DNA of 64,000 nt from Verrucomicrobiota bacterium (GCA_016235595.1 JACRJX010000014.1:1-64000), one strand, 5' to 3'; shown: positions 45,078 to 54,437, counted from the stretch's first letter. The notes: generated from the sequence alone by a model not told the origin. Program-made: numbers and translations.

Positions 45078-45857
45078 ATGAATCTCTGTTTGAAAAGAGC
45101 GCTTGTCCCTTGGATCACACTTTCCCTGCTGTTTGTGGCGCTTTCTGCGGCCATCGCGGCGGATGCGCCACCGAAGTATGGGCCGAAGGCCACCCCGCTT
45201 GTCAATGACCACCAGTATTTCCGCGGAGCCGTTGCCGGGGATTTCTGGCGCCTCATGCCTTTTTATGTGCCGCAGAGCAACGACTACGCCTGCTCCGCCG
45301 CCTCCATCGCGATCGTCTTCAACGCCGCGATCAAGAGCCGTGCCCGGATCGCGGAGACGGAGCGGAACATCACGCAGGACACGCTACTGAAGAGCATTCG
45401 GAACGTGCCGCTGCGGGAGTTGGTGTCCAAGGAAGGTTTTCAAGGAAGGCACGGGATCACTTTGGACGAACTCAGGATCGCGGTCGAGGAAACGGCCCGC
45501 AGCCAGAACGTCCGCGCCCAAGTCGCAGCCCACAGATTTCAAACGCGTTCCTTGAAGGAATTCCAAGAGATCCTCCGGGCCAACGAAGAAAACCCGTCAG
45601 ATTTCCTGCTGGTCCATTTCGTTCAGGATGATCTGACCGGCGCTGGAGGGGGACCCTACGCCCATGTCTCGCCGATTGGGGCCTACGACAGTGCCACCCA
45701 TCGCGTTCTGATCCTCGATGTGGATCGGGAGTGGTATTCCCCCTACTGGGTCTCCGACGCGGACCTTTTGGCGGCCTGCAACCACGTCACGAAAATTTGG
45801 GGCGCCGGCGGTTTGGTCCATATCCGCTTCGACTCGATCGGCGAACCACCGCGATAG
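45078..45857 (+). CDS. bacterial phytochelatin synthase-like cysteine peptidase, exported
   Basis: A 259-aa papain-like (clan CA) protein with signal peptide (ITLSLLFVALSAAIAADA). The catalytic triad is complete: Cys72 in QSNDYACSAASIAIV, His196 in GPYAHVSPIG, and Asp214 in LILDVDREWYSPYWV. The 18-residue His-Asp spacing equals that of plant PCS. Bacterial members usually cleave glycine from glutathione and make few phytochelatins. Export suggests periplasmic glutathione or thiol-peptide turnover. Confidence 0.87.
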   Translation: MNLCLKRALVPWITLSLLFVALSAAIAADAPPKYGPKATPLVNDHQYFRGAVAGDFWRLMPFYVPQSNDYACSAASIAIVFNAAIKSRARIAETERNITQDTLLKSIRNVPLRELVSKEGFQGRHGITLDELRIAVEETARSQNVRAQVAAHRFQTRSLKEFQEILRANEENPSDFLLVHFVQDDLTGAGGGPYAHVSPIGAYDSATHRVLILDVDREWYSPYWVSDADLLAACNHVTKIWGAGGLVHIRFDSIGEPPR

Positions 45858-45876
45858 CCGGCGACCGGCAGCGGAA

Positions 45877-45948
45877 GATTCTGTGGTTGCGTCCGCGGTG
45901 GCTGTTGCTACGATGCCGCTGGAATTCAATCCGGCCATGCAAGACGAT
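45877..45948 (+). promoter_or_regulatory. promoter-repeat family, copy 7 (before ThuA-Gfo/Idh unit)
   Basis: TTGCGT (45887-45892), 16-bp spacer, TACGAT (45909-45914), then GCCGCTGGAATTCAATCC and GGCCATGCAAGACGATACG. Diverged around the -35, yet the spacing and the CCATGCAA tail are kept. The next gene starts at 46064. Confidence 0.65.
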
Positions 45949-46063
45949 ACGCTGGCGTCATTGAAAGCGCCGGTCGAGCGCCGTGTGGTTGGATTCTGTC
46001 AACAGGCCGCAAGTCAGCGCCGCCTTTACAGGTGGCAAAAAAGCAAAACCTCCATCCCCTCTC

Positions 46064-46939
46064 ATGTCAATGCCAATGAAACGCCGACAAGCTCTGCAAT
46101 CCCTGGCCGCATGGGTGCTCGGTGGGTCCGCCGCACTTGCCAACCCAGCAACCGACTCGCGCCGACGCCGCATCCTCTTTTTCAGCCGCAGCGTGCTCTT
46201 TGAGCATTCCGTCGTTCATCGCGAGGGCAAATCGCTGTCGCTGGCCGAGCGAACATTCGCGGACATGGTCCGGCAACTCGACTGTGAGGCCGAATGCACC
46301 AAGGATGGAACGGTCTTCGACGGCGATCTGGATCAATACGCAGCCATCGTCTCGTATTCATGCGGCAGACCGGCCGACTTGATGAAGCCGGACAGCAAGG
46401 ACCACAGCGCGCCCCTTTCCGATCGCGGCTGGAAGCGCCTCGATGCGGCCGTGCGTGGCGGCAAACCCTTCGTGGCAATCCATCCCGGCCTCTGGCTGTT
46501 GCCCGAAGCCGGTGGAGCTGATTGCCTGGGACACGGCAGCCAGCAGGTGGCGCGGATCAAGGTGGCCTCGTCGCAATTTCCCGGCGCGCAAGGATTGGGT
46601 GAATCGTTTTCCCTGATGGAGGAATGGTTCTCTCTGATGCATTTCGCCAAGAACCTCCATGTGATCCTCGTCCAAGACTGCGCGGGGATGAACAAGGACA
46701 AGCCGGCCGACCGGCGGTGTTATGATCGGCCACCTTTCCCATCCACTTGGGCACGGATGCACGGCAAGGGACGCGTGTTCTACACCTCCCTGGGCCATCG
46801 CGAAGACGTGTGGACAAGCAAGATGTTCGCACAGATTCTGTTGGGTGGGCTGTCGTGGGTGTTGGGCCGGGTGGACGCCAACATCACGCCGAACATCGAG
46901 CAAGCCGCTCCACAGGCCAACGATTTCATGAAGCCGTAA
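46064..46939 (+). CDS. ThuA-domain protein with Tat-like signal
   Basis: About 291 aa. The N-terminus MKRRQALQSLAAWVLGGSA is a Tat-type signal. The rest is a ThuA (trehalose-utilisation) GATase-like fold: RRILFFSRSVLFEHSVVHR, YAAIVSYSCGRP, GKPFVAIHPG and KGRVFYTSLGHREDVWTSK. ThuA proteins act with Gfo/Idh dehydrogenases in 3-keto-glycoside metabolism, and one follows 24 bp downstream. ATGs at 46064, 46070 and 46076 are all possible, with no clear ribosome site. Confidence 0.82.
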   Translation: MSMPMKRRQALQSLAAWVLGGSAALANPATDSRRRRILFFSRSVLFEHSVVHREGKSLSLAERTFADMVRQLDCEAECTKDGTVFDGDLDQYAAIVSYSCGRPADLMKPDSKDHSAPLSDRGWKRLDAAVRGGKPFVAIHPGLWLLPEAGGADCLGHGSQQVARIKVASSQFPGAQGLGESFSLMEEWFSLMHFAKNLHVILVQDCAGMNKDKPADRRCYDRPPFPSTWARMHGKGRVFYTSLGHREDVWTSKMFAQILLGGLSWVLGRVDANITPNIEQAAPQANDFMKP

Positions 46940-46963
46940 ACCGCCTCCACAGGAGCACTCGAC

Positions 46964-48313
46964 ATGACCAACCCAGCGCGCGCAACGGCCACCCAATCCC
47001 ATCGTTCAAACCCGGCGCGGTTCACGCGGCGGGAAATGTTCAGAACCGCCGCTGCCGGCGTGCTTGCCATGCCGTTTCTCATCCCCGCGCGCGCTCTCGG
47101 CAGGGACGGAGCCGTAGCGCCCAGCGAGCGCATCCTCCTGGGCGGCATCGGGCTGGGTGGGCGTGGCACGACCGATCTAAACTCGATGCTCGTTGAGCCG
47201 GACGTGCAATTCGTCGCCATCTGCGACGCCAGAAAAATCCGGCGCGAGGCGATCAAGAATCTGGTGGACAACAGGTATGGCAACAAGGACTGCGCGATGT
47301 ATCCCGGCATTCGCGAGTTCCTCGCCCTGCGCACAGATATTGACGCGGTGTTGATCGCCACCGGCGACCGCTGGCATGGCTTGGCATCCGTGATGGCGAT
47401 GCGGGCTGGCAAGGATGTTTACTGCGAAAAACCCTCGTGCATGACCATCGCCGAAGGCCAGAAGGTGGTGGAAACGGCGCAACGATACGGGCGCGTGTAT
47501 CAGAGCGGCACCCAGGGCCTGAGCATGGCCAATCGCGTGTTCGGCATTGAGATGGCCCGTTCCGGCCGCCTTGGGAAACTGCATACGGCCTATGCGCAGA
47601 TCGCCCCGTGGGACGATGCGCTGATGCGCCACGACTGGCTGCCTGCGGAACCGGAGCCGTCGAAGGATGAAGTGGATTGGGACGCATGGCTCGGCCCATG
47701 TCCGTGGCGGCCTTACAACACTGCTTACATTCGCGGTGGGTGGCGAGGCCACTACGATTTCCACGCCAGTTGCATCGGCGAATGGGGCGCGCACACGTTG
47801 GTCCAGGTCCAGGCAGGCATCGGCGCGCAGCACACTTCTGCAATCGAATACGAATATGTGGACAACCCGTATGGCGACGGTCTGGTCACCCACTTTGCCA
47901 ACGGTGTGAAGATGATCCTGGCGCGCAGCAACGAATGTTGGCCGGGCTATTCCGGCCAGCGGTTCGACGGCAGCGAGGGTTGGATCGCCAACTCCGGGGA
48001 CAGCCACGACTCCTCGCGCGCTTCCTCGCCCGCCCTGTTGGGCGGCTTCAAGAAGGTGATCGCCGACTACGTGGCTCGCACACAGTGTCCGATGAACCAC
48101 GCGCGGAACTTCCTCGACTGCATCAAGTCGCGCCGGCTCACGGTGGCCAATCCGGAGGTCATGTATCGTTCCATGACCACCGTGCATGCCGCCAACATCT
48201 GCATGTGGCTCAAGCGAAGCCTGAAATTCGATCCGGTCAAGGCGGAGTTCATCAACGATCCAGAAGCCAATCGCTTCCGTTCACGGGCAATGCGCGAGCC
48301 GTGGAGCGCGTAG
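46964..48313 (+). CDS. Tat-exported Gfo/Idh/MocA-family oxidoreductase
   Basis: A 449-aa protein. It has Tat motif TRREMFRTAAAGVLA after a polar n-region, then the Rossmann fold (LLGGIGLGGRG, FVAICDARKIRRE, AVLIATGDRWHG) and the YCEKPSCMT lysine motif. AGGAG lies seven bases before the ATG. It is probably the redox partner of the ThuA protein, acting on sugar derivatives in the periplasm. Confidence 0.9.
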   Translation: MTNPARATATQSHRSNPARFTRREMFRTAAAGVLAMPFLIPARALGRDGAVAPSERILLGGIGLGGRGTTDLNSMLVEPDVQFVAICDARKIRREAIKNLVDNRYGNKDCAMYPGIREFLALRTDIDAVLIATGDRWHGLASVMAMRAGKDVYCEKPSCMTIAEGQKVVETAQRYGRVYQSGTQGLSMANRVFGIEMARSGRLGKLHTAYAQIAPWDDALMRHDWLPAEPEPSKDEVDWDAWLGPCPWRPYNTAYIRGGWRGHYDFHASCIGEWGAHTLVQVQAGIGAQHTSAIEYEYVDNPYGDGLVTHFANGVKMILARSNECWPGYSGQRFDGSEGWIANSGDSHDSSRASSPALLGGFKKVIADYVARTQCPMNHARNFLDCIKSRRLTVANPEVMYRSMTTVHAANICMWLKRSLKFDPVKAEFINDPEANRFRSRAMREPWSA

Positions 48314-48366
48314 GTGACTTCCATTCTTACAAATCGCTGTAAACATTCACACCAAACGGAAAATCC

Positions 48367-48942
48367 ATGACTCACACACGATTATTACACACCGGGTTTC
48401 GAACCATTGGGGTGCTGTTGCTGTTGATCGGGCTCGCGCCCGCCGGCATGGCGGAGGAACTGACGATCACCGAGCTGCGTGCTGCATCAGGGAAACCGTA
48501 TGTGGCGGAGGCCGGACGTTTCGTTCCCGGCGGTCTGCAATACATTGACCGCGACTACACGTTCAATTTCATTCCGGGGTCCCTCAAAGGCAAAACGGTC
48601 ATCAAAACCGCCGGCAATGACAAATTCATCTCCGAAGATCAGCCGTGCCTGACCTTCCGCGTCAACGTGCCGGTGACGGTGTATGTGGTCTATGGCGACA
48701 AGCTCCGCTTTCTGCCAGGCTGGCTTCGGGAGTTCACGGATACGCGTTGGAAAGTGACGCGACAAGACACCAACGCGACAAACCTGAAAGGTTTCTTTAC
48801 GATGTTTGCGAAGGATTTCCCCGCCGGCGCGATTACGCTCAATGGCAACCTGTCGAAACAGATGGCCGAAGACCCGGAGTTCAAACGCATGAAGGGCGGG
48901 ACCTTCTGCATGTATAGCGTCGTCGTCGCGCCCAAACCCTGA
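48367..48942 (+). CDS. exported accessory-domain protein, function unknown
   Basis: A 191-aa protein with signal peptide (GVLLLLIGLAPAGMAEE). After it comes a beta-rich domain with YIDRDYTFNFIPGSLKGKTV, NVPVTVYVVYGDKLRFLPGWL and GNLSKQMAEDPEF. This domain is found attached to secreted carbohydrate-active enzymes and as a stand-alone protein; a binding role is likely but unproven. It closes the ThuA-Gfo/Idh unit and meets a convergent gene after 48 bp. Confidence 0.65.
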   Translation: MTHTRLLHTGFRTIGVLLLLIGLAPAGMAEELTITELRAASGKPYVAEAGRFVPGGLQYIDRDYTFNFIPGSLKGKTVIKTAGNDKFISEDQPCLTFRVNVPVTVYVVYGDKLRFLPGWLREFTDTRWKVTRQDTNATNLKGFFTMFAKDFPAGAITLNGNLSKQMAEDPEFKRMKGGTFCMYSVVVAPKP

Positions 48943-48990
48943 GACAGATTCGACACCCCGTGGCGACCAGAGTGAAGTCGAGCGAGCAGG

Positions 48991-50040
48991 TCACAATGAG
49001 ACGTCGACCTTGCCGCCCGTCGCGGCGGCCTCTTTTACTGCGGCGATGACCTTCAGTGCATTCACCCCCTCGCGTCCAGAGACGACCGGCTGCGCGTGGC
49101 CCCGGATGACATCACACAGGTTTTGAATTTGCAGCCCCAACGGGTCCTTGCCAGTGAACGACAGGCGCTCGCGCTCCAGTGGCTCCCACCAGCCTGGCTT
49201 CACCGGGTTATGCCACAGATCCAGATACGGAACAGTCAGCGACCCGCGCGTGCCGCCGATGACGTAACAGCTTTCCGTGGTATGCGGATACACGGGATTC
49301 TCCCCGGCCGTGCACTCCCAACTCCAGGGCGCGACGATCGTGTCGGAGACATTGACCGTGCCCAGCGCACCGCTGGCGAAGCGCAACAGGATGACCGCGG
49401 TTTCCTCAACTGCGTAGCCGCGTCGCGCGTTCGACTCCATCGCCTGCACCGCAACCACCTCGCCGCACAGATAGCGCAGCAGATCCACGTCGTGAATCAG
49501 ATTCAAGAAAACCGGACCGGCGCCTTTTTCCCGCCGCCAGGTAATGTCGAAATAGTCGTCCGGCTTGTAGAACCAGCAAGTCCCCTGCACCGAAATGACC
49601 TGTCCCAGCCGTCCCGTGTCGATCGCCTTCTTCGCCTCCTGAATCAGCGGATTGTGGCGCCGGTGATGGCCGACCATCAGGGGGACGCCAGCCTTCTCGG
49701 CGGCCTCGACCAGCTTGGTCGCGTCCGCGACATTGTCAGCCAATGGCTTTTCCACCAGAATCGGCACGCCGGCGGCGATGCATTCCAACCCGTTCGCAAC
49801 ATGCATCTGGTTTGGCGTCGCGATGATCGCGCCCTCCGGACGATCAGCGGCGGGAATCGCTGCGAAATTGGGATACCAACGCACTCCCTTCTTCTCCGCC
49901 AGCGTCTTGCCGACAGGCAACGGATCAACAATCGCCACCAGCTCGGAGCATGGTTCGTTCAGGACGTGCTCGACATGCCGGCTGCCGATAAGCCCGGCGC
50001 CGAGCACAGCGAGCCGGACCGGGTTCGCTCCGCCCACCAT
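48991..50040 (-). CDS. cytoplasmic Gfo/Idh/MocA-family dehydrogenase
   Basis: A 349-aa protein without signal peptide. LAVLGAGLIGSRHVEHV, VAIVDPLP, AIIATPNQMHV and LVEKPLAD are the NAD-binding and lysine motifs; the substrate domain has HDVDLLRYLCGEV. It is closest in form to inositol- or sugar-1-dehydrogenase-type members. The ATG at 50038-50040 lies one base after the aroQ stop, so they form one transcript. Confidence 0.88.
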   Translation of the reverse strand: MVGGANPVRLAVLGAGLIGSRHVEHVLNEPCSELVAIVDPLPVGKTLAEKKGVRWYPNFAAIPAADRPEGAIIATPNQMHVANGLECIAAGVPILVEKPLADNVADATKLVEAAEKAGVPLMVGHHRRHNPLIQEAKKAIDTGRLGQVISVQGTCWFYKPDDYFDITWRREKGAGPVFLNLIHDVDLLRYLCGEVVAVQAMESNARRGYAVEETAVILLRFASGALGTVNVSDTIVAPWSWECTAGENPVYPHTTESCYVIGGTRGSLTVPYLDLWHNPVKPGWWEPLERERLSFTGKDPLGLQIQNLCDVIRGHAQPVVSGREGVNALKVIAAVKEAAATGGKVDVSL

Positions 50041-50041
50041 T

Positions 50042-50491
50042 CTACTTGCCCTTTGGGTCGATGAGTTGCGCCACACGCCGCAGCGCAAGCTGATAACCTT
50101 GCGTGCCTAACCCGGCGATCACGCCATCCGCGCGCAGCGAGACGAAGGAACGGTGACGGAATTCCTCGCGCTTATGGACGTTGGAGATATGCACCTCGAT
50201 CACGGGTCCATCGAAGGTGTTGAGCGCATCCAGCACCGCCACTGATGTGTGGGTGAACGCAGCCGGGTTGATGACGATACCACAGGCGGTTTCGCGCGCT
50301 TCGTGAATCCAGTCGATGATCTCGTACTCGCGGTTGCTTTGGTGGAAGCGGATATCGAGCTTCAGCTCGGCGGCAAGGGCGCGGCAATCGCGCTCGACAT
50401 CGGCCAGGGTCTCGCGGCCGTAAATATCGGGTTGCCGTTTGCCAAGCAGGTTCAGGTTGGGACCATTGAGAATGTAAACGAGGCGGCTCAT
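50042..50491 (-). CDS. aroQ: type II 3-dehydroquinate dehydratase
   Basis: A 149-aa protein. [18 protein letters not shown] carries the catalytic Tyr, [34 protein letters not shown] and [17 protein letters not shown] complete the active site, as in dodecameric AroQ. The ATG at 50489-50491 is chosen. It is coupled to a Gfo/Idh dehydrogenase instead of shikimate genes, so a catabolic role in quinate-like compounds is possible besides aromatic synthesis. Confidence 0.93.
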   Translation of the reverse strand: MSRLVYILNGPNLNLLGKRQPDIYGRETLADVERDCRALAAELKLDIRFHQSNREYEIIDWIHEARETACGIVINPAAFTHTSVAVLDALNTFDGPVIEVHISNVHKREEFRHRSFVSLRADGVIAGLGTQGYQLALRRVAQLIDPKGK

Positions 50492-50606
50492 TTTTGTTTG
50501 ACGACATCTTCGCAGCCCGACCGCCTGACGCAAGCGCAAAAAATCCCCCGGCGCGAACACGGATCTGGTCGGCTGGCTCTGCTTGCGACGAGTGATCCGC
50601 GGCGCG

Positions 50607-50682
50607 GGATTCCGCGCTTGTGTTCGCAGGGGTCGCGGCTACGATGCCGGCGAAGTTCGATCAAGCCATGCAAAACAACACG
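50607..50682 (+). promoter_or_regulatory. promoter-repeat family, copy 3 (best-conserved; before clan GH-A gene)
   Basis: GGGATTCCGCGC, TTGTGT (50618-50623), 16-bp spacer, TACGAT (50640-50645), GCCGGCGAAGTTCGATCAAG, CCATGCAAAACAACACG. It is closest to the consensus. The ATG at 50668 within the tail is in frame with the glycosidase. Confidence 0.75.
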
Positions 50683-52767
50683 CCGAGACGAAGTTCCCAA
50701 CGCGGGTGGCCCGAAATCAGAATCCCCATCCTTCCGGGATGCGCGCTCATCAGTCTCATTGCCATCTTCGACATCGCTGCGTCTGCAGAAGATATTCACG
50801 TTCCCGATTTCTCCGTCAATGATGGCGGCTATCACGCGACGAGCAAGGGAATCACCCTTGCCAACGACCGCCACGTCAAACCTCTCGACAAGGATTCATT
50901 GAAGATCACCGCAACCGGCGCGAGCGGGTTGGTGAAGAGTCCCGCTTTTGCGATTCGCCCCACCGCAAGAACCACCAGGGCGGTCAAGGGCAAAGACCTC
51001 GCCTTCTGGCGCGTGAAGTATTATTTGAGAAACAACCTCACACGCGGCGCCTGTCGCATGCGTCTGCGCATCCTTGATCCCGATGACCCCTACGAAATCG
51101 GCTTCGAACACTTTGGCGGCGCGGACACCATCGTCAATGGCTTCACCTGCACACACAAGCCCCTCTGTGCCGTCGTCAGCACGCATCCCCACAAACGCCT
51201 GGCGAACGGGAACAACAACGCCGAATTGATTCTTTCTTTCGATAACGCTCAAGGCGAGGTGTGGCTCAGCGACGTCGAAATCACCACAGCCACAGCCGGC
51301 GGGCCCGGTTTCACCACCGAAGAATGGAATACTTTTGAGACGGCTGACGGCATTCACTACGTCGGTGTGGCGGCCAATATGTTTCAGCCCGAATATGCGC
51401 CGACAGCTCCGGGCGGGTACGTCTCCAAGCTGATCATGGATAGCGCCCACAAACTCTTCCGCGTCGCTGGTTTCAACATGGTCCGTCTTTTCACGTATTG
51501 GAACGACCGCAATGCCCACTATCCGGCCACCCAGCATCAGGCAATCATCTGGAACTCCGACGCCAATGGAGGCACGGGCAATTATGAAGAATCGCTGAAC
51601 GCAATCCGCGATGGCGTCGAGAACCTGGCCTACTATGGTCTTCAGACCCAGCTCTGTCTCCGCGGCTCGCCCGATTGGTCCCATCCTCTGCATCAGAACA
51701 ATCACGAAAAATCCAGCCGCGATGATCCTCAGCGCTTCGCCAATCCGGGCAATCGCAATGGCGTGGGAGATCCCTATTTCGGTCCCCAGTACGTTCACAA
51801 CCGCCATTGGCTCTATCCCCCGGATTCGTGGCAGACGTGGCGCGATTTCGCCACGCAACTCGCCACGAAACTCAAGGGCAAGGGGCTCATTTATGAAATC
51901 ATGAACGAGATTGACATGCCTGATCAGGATGCACTGATCGGAGGCTACAAAGCCTATGTCCTCTGGATAAAACATTTTCATGAAGTCGCCAAAGTCATCG
52001 ACCCTGACGCCAAGATCCTTGTCGCCGACGCCGGGAAGATGCTTCCACCTCTCATCGCCGAGGGCGTCTTGCAATATGCTGACGGCGTCGCCTTCCACCT
52101 TTACTCCGGCGAGCCGTCCTACGTCCGCGCCATGGTCCAGTCGTCCGGCCGCAAGGTGCACCTCTACATGAGCGAATTCATGAGATTCAGGCCCGACTTG
52201 AAGAACATCGTTCGCCAGGAGGTGTTATGGAACGCCTTCAGCACTCTGGCTTACCGTGATTTCGCAAAGATTCTCACCCTCGTCGATGCCGATGGAAACC
52301 AGGTCAATCGCGACAAACCCGCCGGATGGGGCGACCGCGTCCGTCCCACCCAGCAGTTCGACGAATGGGGCGCTAACAACGGTGTCTTTCTCCCAAAGGA
52401 TCGTGAGGGAAACGGTGGCGACCGCATCAAGGCTGAAGTCATCTGCAACCTCCAGATGACCTATGGCTCCACCCAGACCGTCACTTTGCGAGCCGTCAAC
52501 ACCTCCTCCACGACCTTCCACGACGTGCGCCTGTGGCCCGTCGGTTTTGTTGATAATCTCGGTTTCGACATGAAGACCATTCGCGATGCCGACGCGCGCA
52601 TCGGGACCTTTTCTCCCGGCCAGACGTACGAGATCAAACTGACGGTCTGTCCCCGCACAACCCGTTTCAAAGCCGCTGGCGTCTATGACCTGGGCCTCGC
52701 CATTGTCACCCGTGAAGGCAAGCACTCCCTCGCGCTCAAATCCGTGACCGTCATCTCCAACCCATGA
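50668..52767 (+). CDS. exported clan GH-A (GH5-like) glycoside hydrolase
   Basis: About 699 aa. A hydrophobic signal (ILPGCALISLIAIFDIAASA) follows an arginine-rich start. An N-terminal beta-sandwich leads to a TIM barrel with HYVGVAANMFQPEYAP, MVRLFTYWNDRN, the acid/base Glu414 in LIYEIMNEIDMPD and the nucleophile Glu503 in LYMSEFMRF. A C-terminal beta domain ends it. The ATG at 50668 belongs to the promoter repeat; no better in-frame start precedes the signal. The exact GH family is not certain. Confidence 0.78.
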   Translation: MQNNTPRRSSQRGWPEIRIPILPGCALISLIAIFDIAASAEDIHVPDFSVNDGGYHATSKGITLANDRHVKPLDKDSLKITATGASGLVKSPAFAIRPTARTTRAVKGKDLAFWRVKYYLRNNLTRGACRMRLRILDPDDPYEIGFEHFGGADTIVNGFTCTHKPLCAVVSTHPHKRLANGNNNAELILSFDNAQGEVWLSDVEITTATAGGPGFTTEEWNTFETADGIHYVGVAANMFQPEYAPTAPGGYVSKLIMDSAHKLFRVAGFNMVRLFTYWNDRNAHYPATQHQAIIWNSDANGGTGNYEESLNAIRDGVENLAYYGLQTQLCLRGSPDWSHPLHQNNHEKSSRDDPQRFANPGNRNGVGDPYFGPQYVHNRHWLYPPDSWQTWRDFATQLATKLKGKGLIYEIMNEIDMPDQDALIGGYKAYVLWIKHFHEVAKVIDPDAKILVADAGKMLPPLIAEGVLQYADGVAFHLYSGEPSYVRAMVQSSGRKVHLYMSEFMRFRPDLKNIVRQEVLWNAFSTLAYRDFAKILTLVDADGNQVNRDKPAGWGDRVRPTQQFDEWGANNGVFLPKDREGNGGDRIKAEVICNLQMTYGSTQTVTLRAVNTSSTTFHDVRLWPVGFVDNLGFDMKTIRDADARIGTFSPGQTYEIKLTVCPRTTRFKAAGVYDLGLAIVTREGKHSLALKSVTVISNP

Positions 52768-52841
52768 TCCGCATCCTGGAAGAGAATCGGAAAACCGGGG
52801 TCGCGTTTTTGAACTCCACGATCTGATTGGTCACCGGCGGC

Positions 52842-52911
52842 GGGGATTCCGCGCTTGTGTTCGCAGGGGTCGCGATTACGATGCTGACGGAGTTCGATCC
52901 AGCCGTACGGC
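52842..52911 (+). promoter_or_regulatory. promoter-repeat family, copy 4 (before BNR-4 gene)
   Basis: GGGGATTCCGCGC, TTGTGT (52855-52860), 16-bp spacer, TACGAT (52877-52882), GGAGTTCGATCCAGCC; the ATGCAA tail is lost. The gene starts at 52940 with AAAGGA upstream. Confidence 0.7.
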
Positions 52912-52939
52912 AGCCGCCGGGAATGAAAGGAATGGTCTG

Positions 52940-54400
52940 ATGAGAAAGAACCTCTTCGTATTAGTGGCCATGTCGCTCATCATCCTGTTCTCCACAGCGG
53001 AACGTGAGAAATCTTCCCCTGCGACTTCCCCCACCGCCGACGGCTATCGCGGGATTTGGTACGGCGGCAAGGAATATGGAGGCGGGTTTGCGTTGTTCCC
53101 TTCACAGCATTCACCCTCGGCCGTGTATCGACCGGAGGTTAAAAAGACTTTCTTTGTTTACGGCGGCACCGTCGCCGGCAAGCGGCAATTGCAGGCCATG
53201 GCGTCTTATTACGATCATGAGCGCGACGTGGTGCCAAGGCCCACGATCGTCCATGATTGGGGAGAGTGGAACCTCAAACCGGGTCAGGTCTCCGATGCTC
53301 ACAGAAACCCGACCCTCTCCGTTGACGGCAGCGGCTACGTGTGGGTTTTCGTGAGCGGCCATGGCGACCTGGGTTACGTCTATCGCGCCAGAAAACCCTA
53401 CAGTGTCGAGAGTTTCGAGCAGATCATCGCGACGCCAATGACCTACCCAAACCCGTGGTGGATTCCGAACAAGGGCTTCTTCGTCTTTCTCACCCGATAC
53501 GACCATGCGCGCGAATCCTTCTGGATCACCAGTCCCGACGGCAAGAAACTGGCTGACGGTGACACGTGGAAGACACCCGGCCAGTTGAGTGCATGGACGG
53601 TGGGCGGCGAAGGCAACACTTACGGACACGGCATCTATCAGTTTACCGGGGCGCACGGCTCTCGCGTGGCCACGGTCATGAACAACTGGATCGGGCGAAC
53701 GAGGGATCGTTCGAATTTCTTCTACCTGCAAAGCGACGACATGGGCAAGACCTGGCAAACGGCCGACGGAAAGGACTTCACGCCGCCGATTCGGGAGGTC
53801 AAGTGCCGGGCACTGGTGCGCGATTTCTGGGGCGAGCATTTGCAGGTGTATCTGCAGCACTTGACGTTCGACCGACAGGGACGGCCCGCGATCCTGTTCC
53901 TGACCTCGCCCGCGGGTCAGACCAACGAGGGACCCGGCGGGCCGCGGACATGGACGGTCGCGCATTGGGTGGGCGACCGCTGGGCTTTTCACGCAGTCAC
54001 CACGTCGTCGCACAACTTCGACTGCGGGTCGCTCTACATCGAAGACGATGGGACTTGGCGGATTATCGGTCCGACAGAACACGGCCCCCAGCAATGGAGG
54101 ACCGGCGGCGAAATCGCCATGTGGATCAGCAACGACCAGGGATCCACGTGGAAGAAACTCAAGCAACTCACTACAGGCAGCCCCTACAATCATTGCCACG
54201 TGCGGCGACCTGTGGACGCTCATCCCGACTTCTACGGGCTTTGGGCCGACGGCGACGGAAACAACAAGTCCTCGCCGTCACGGCTCTATTTCTGCAACAA
54301 GGCGGGCACTGTCCGCGTTCTCCCGCAAACGATGAGCGGCGCTTTCGCGCAACCGACGATTCTCGACCGGAAAAGTGAGACGCAGCCACAACATCGCTGA
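52940..54400 (+). CDS. exported BNR-4 beta-propeller protein, possible polysaccharide lyase
   Basis: A 486-aa protein with signal peptide (LFVLVAMSLIILFSTAE). It shows BNR-4 type repeats: GYRGIWYGGKEYGGGFALF, SDAHRNPTLSVDGSGYVWVF, AWTVGGEGNTYGHGIYQF and WRIIGPTEHGPQQWRTGGE. Seven-bladed propellers of this kind include uronate-polymer lyases; conserved His and Tyr around YGHGIYQF could be catalytic. The lyase role is inference. It stands alone between promoter repeats 4 and 5. Confidence 0.78.
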   Translation: MRKNLFVLVAMSLIILFSTAEREKSSPATSPTADGYRGIWYGGKEYGGGFALFPSQHSPSAVYRPEVKKTFFVYGGTVAGKRQLQAMASYYDHERDVVPRPTIVHDWGEWNLKPGQVSDAHRNPTLSVDGSGYVWVFVSGHGDLGYVYRARKPYSVESFEQIIATPMTYPNPWWIPNKGFFVFLTRYDHARESFWITSPDGKKLADGDTWKTPGQLSAWTVGGEGNTYGHGIYQFTGAHGSRVATVMNNWIGRTRDRSNFFYLQSDDMGKTWQTADGKDFTPPIREVKCRALVRDFWGEHLQVYLQHLTFDRQGRPAILFLTSPAGQTNEGPGGPRTWTVAHWVGDRWAFHAVTTSSHNFDCGSLYIEDDGTWRIIGPTEHGPQQWRTGGEIAMWISNDQGSTWKKLKQLTTGSPYNHCHVRRPVDAHPDFYGLWADGDGNNKSSPSRLYFCNKAGTVRVLPQTMSGAFAQPTILDRKSETQPQHR

Positions 54401-54437
54401 ATCCACTGTCTGTCAGCGATGAGCGATTTGCCGGGGG

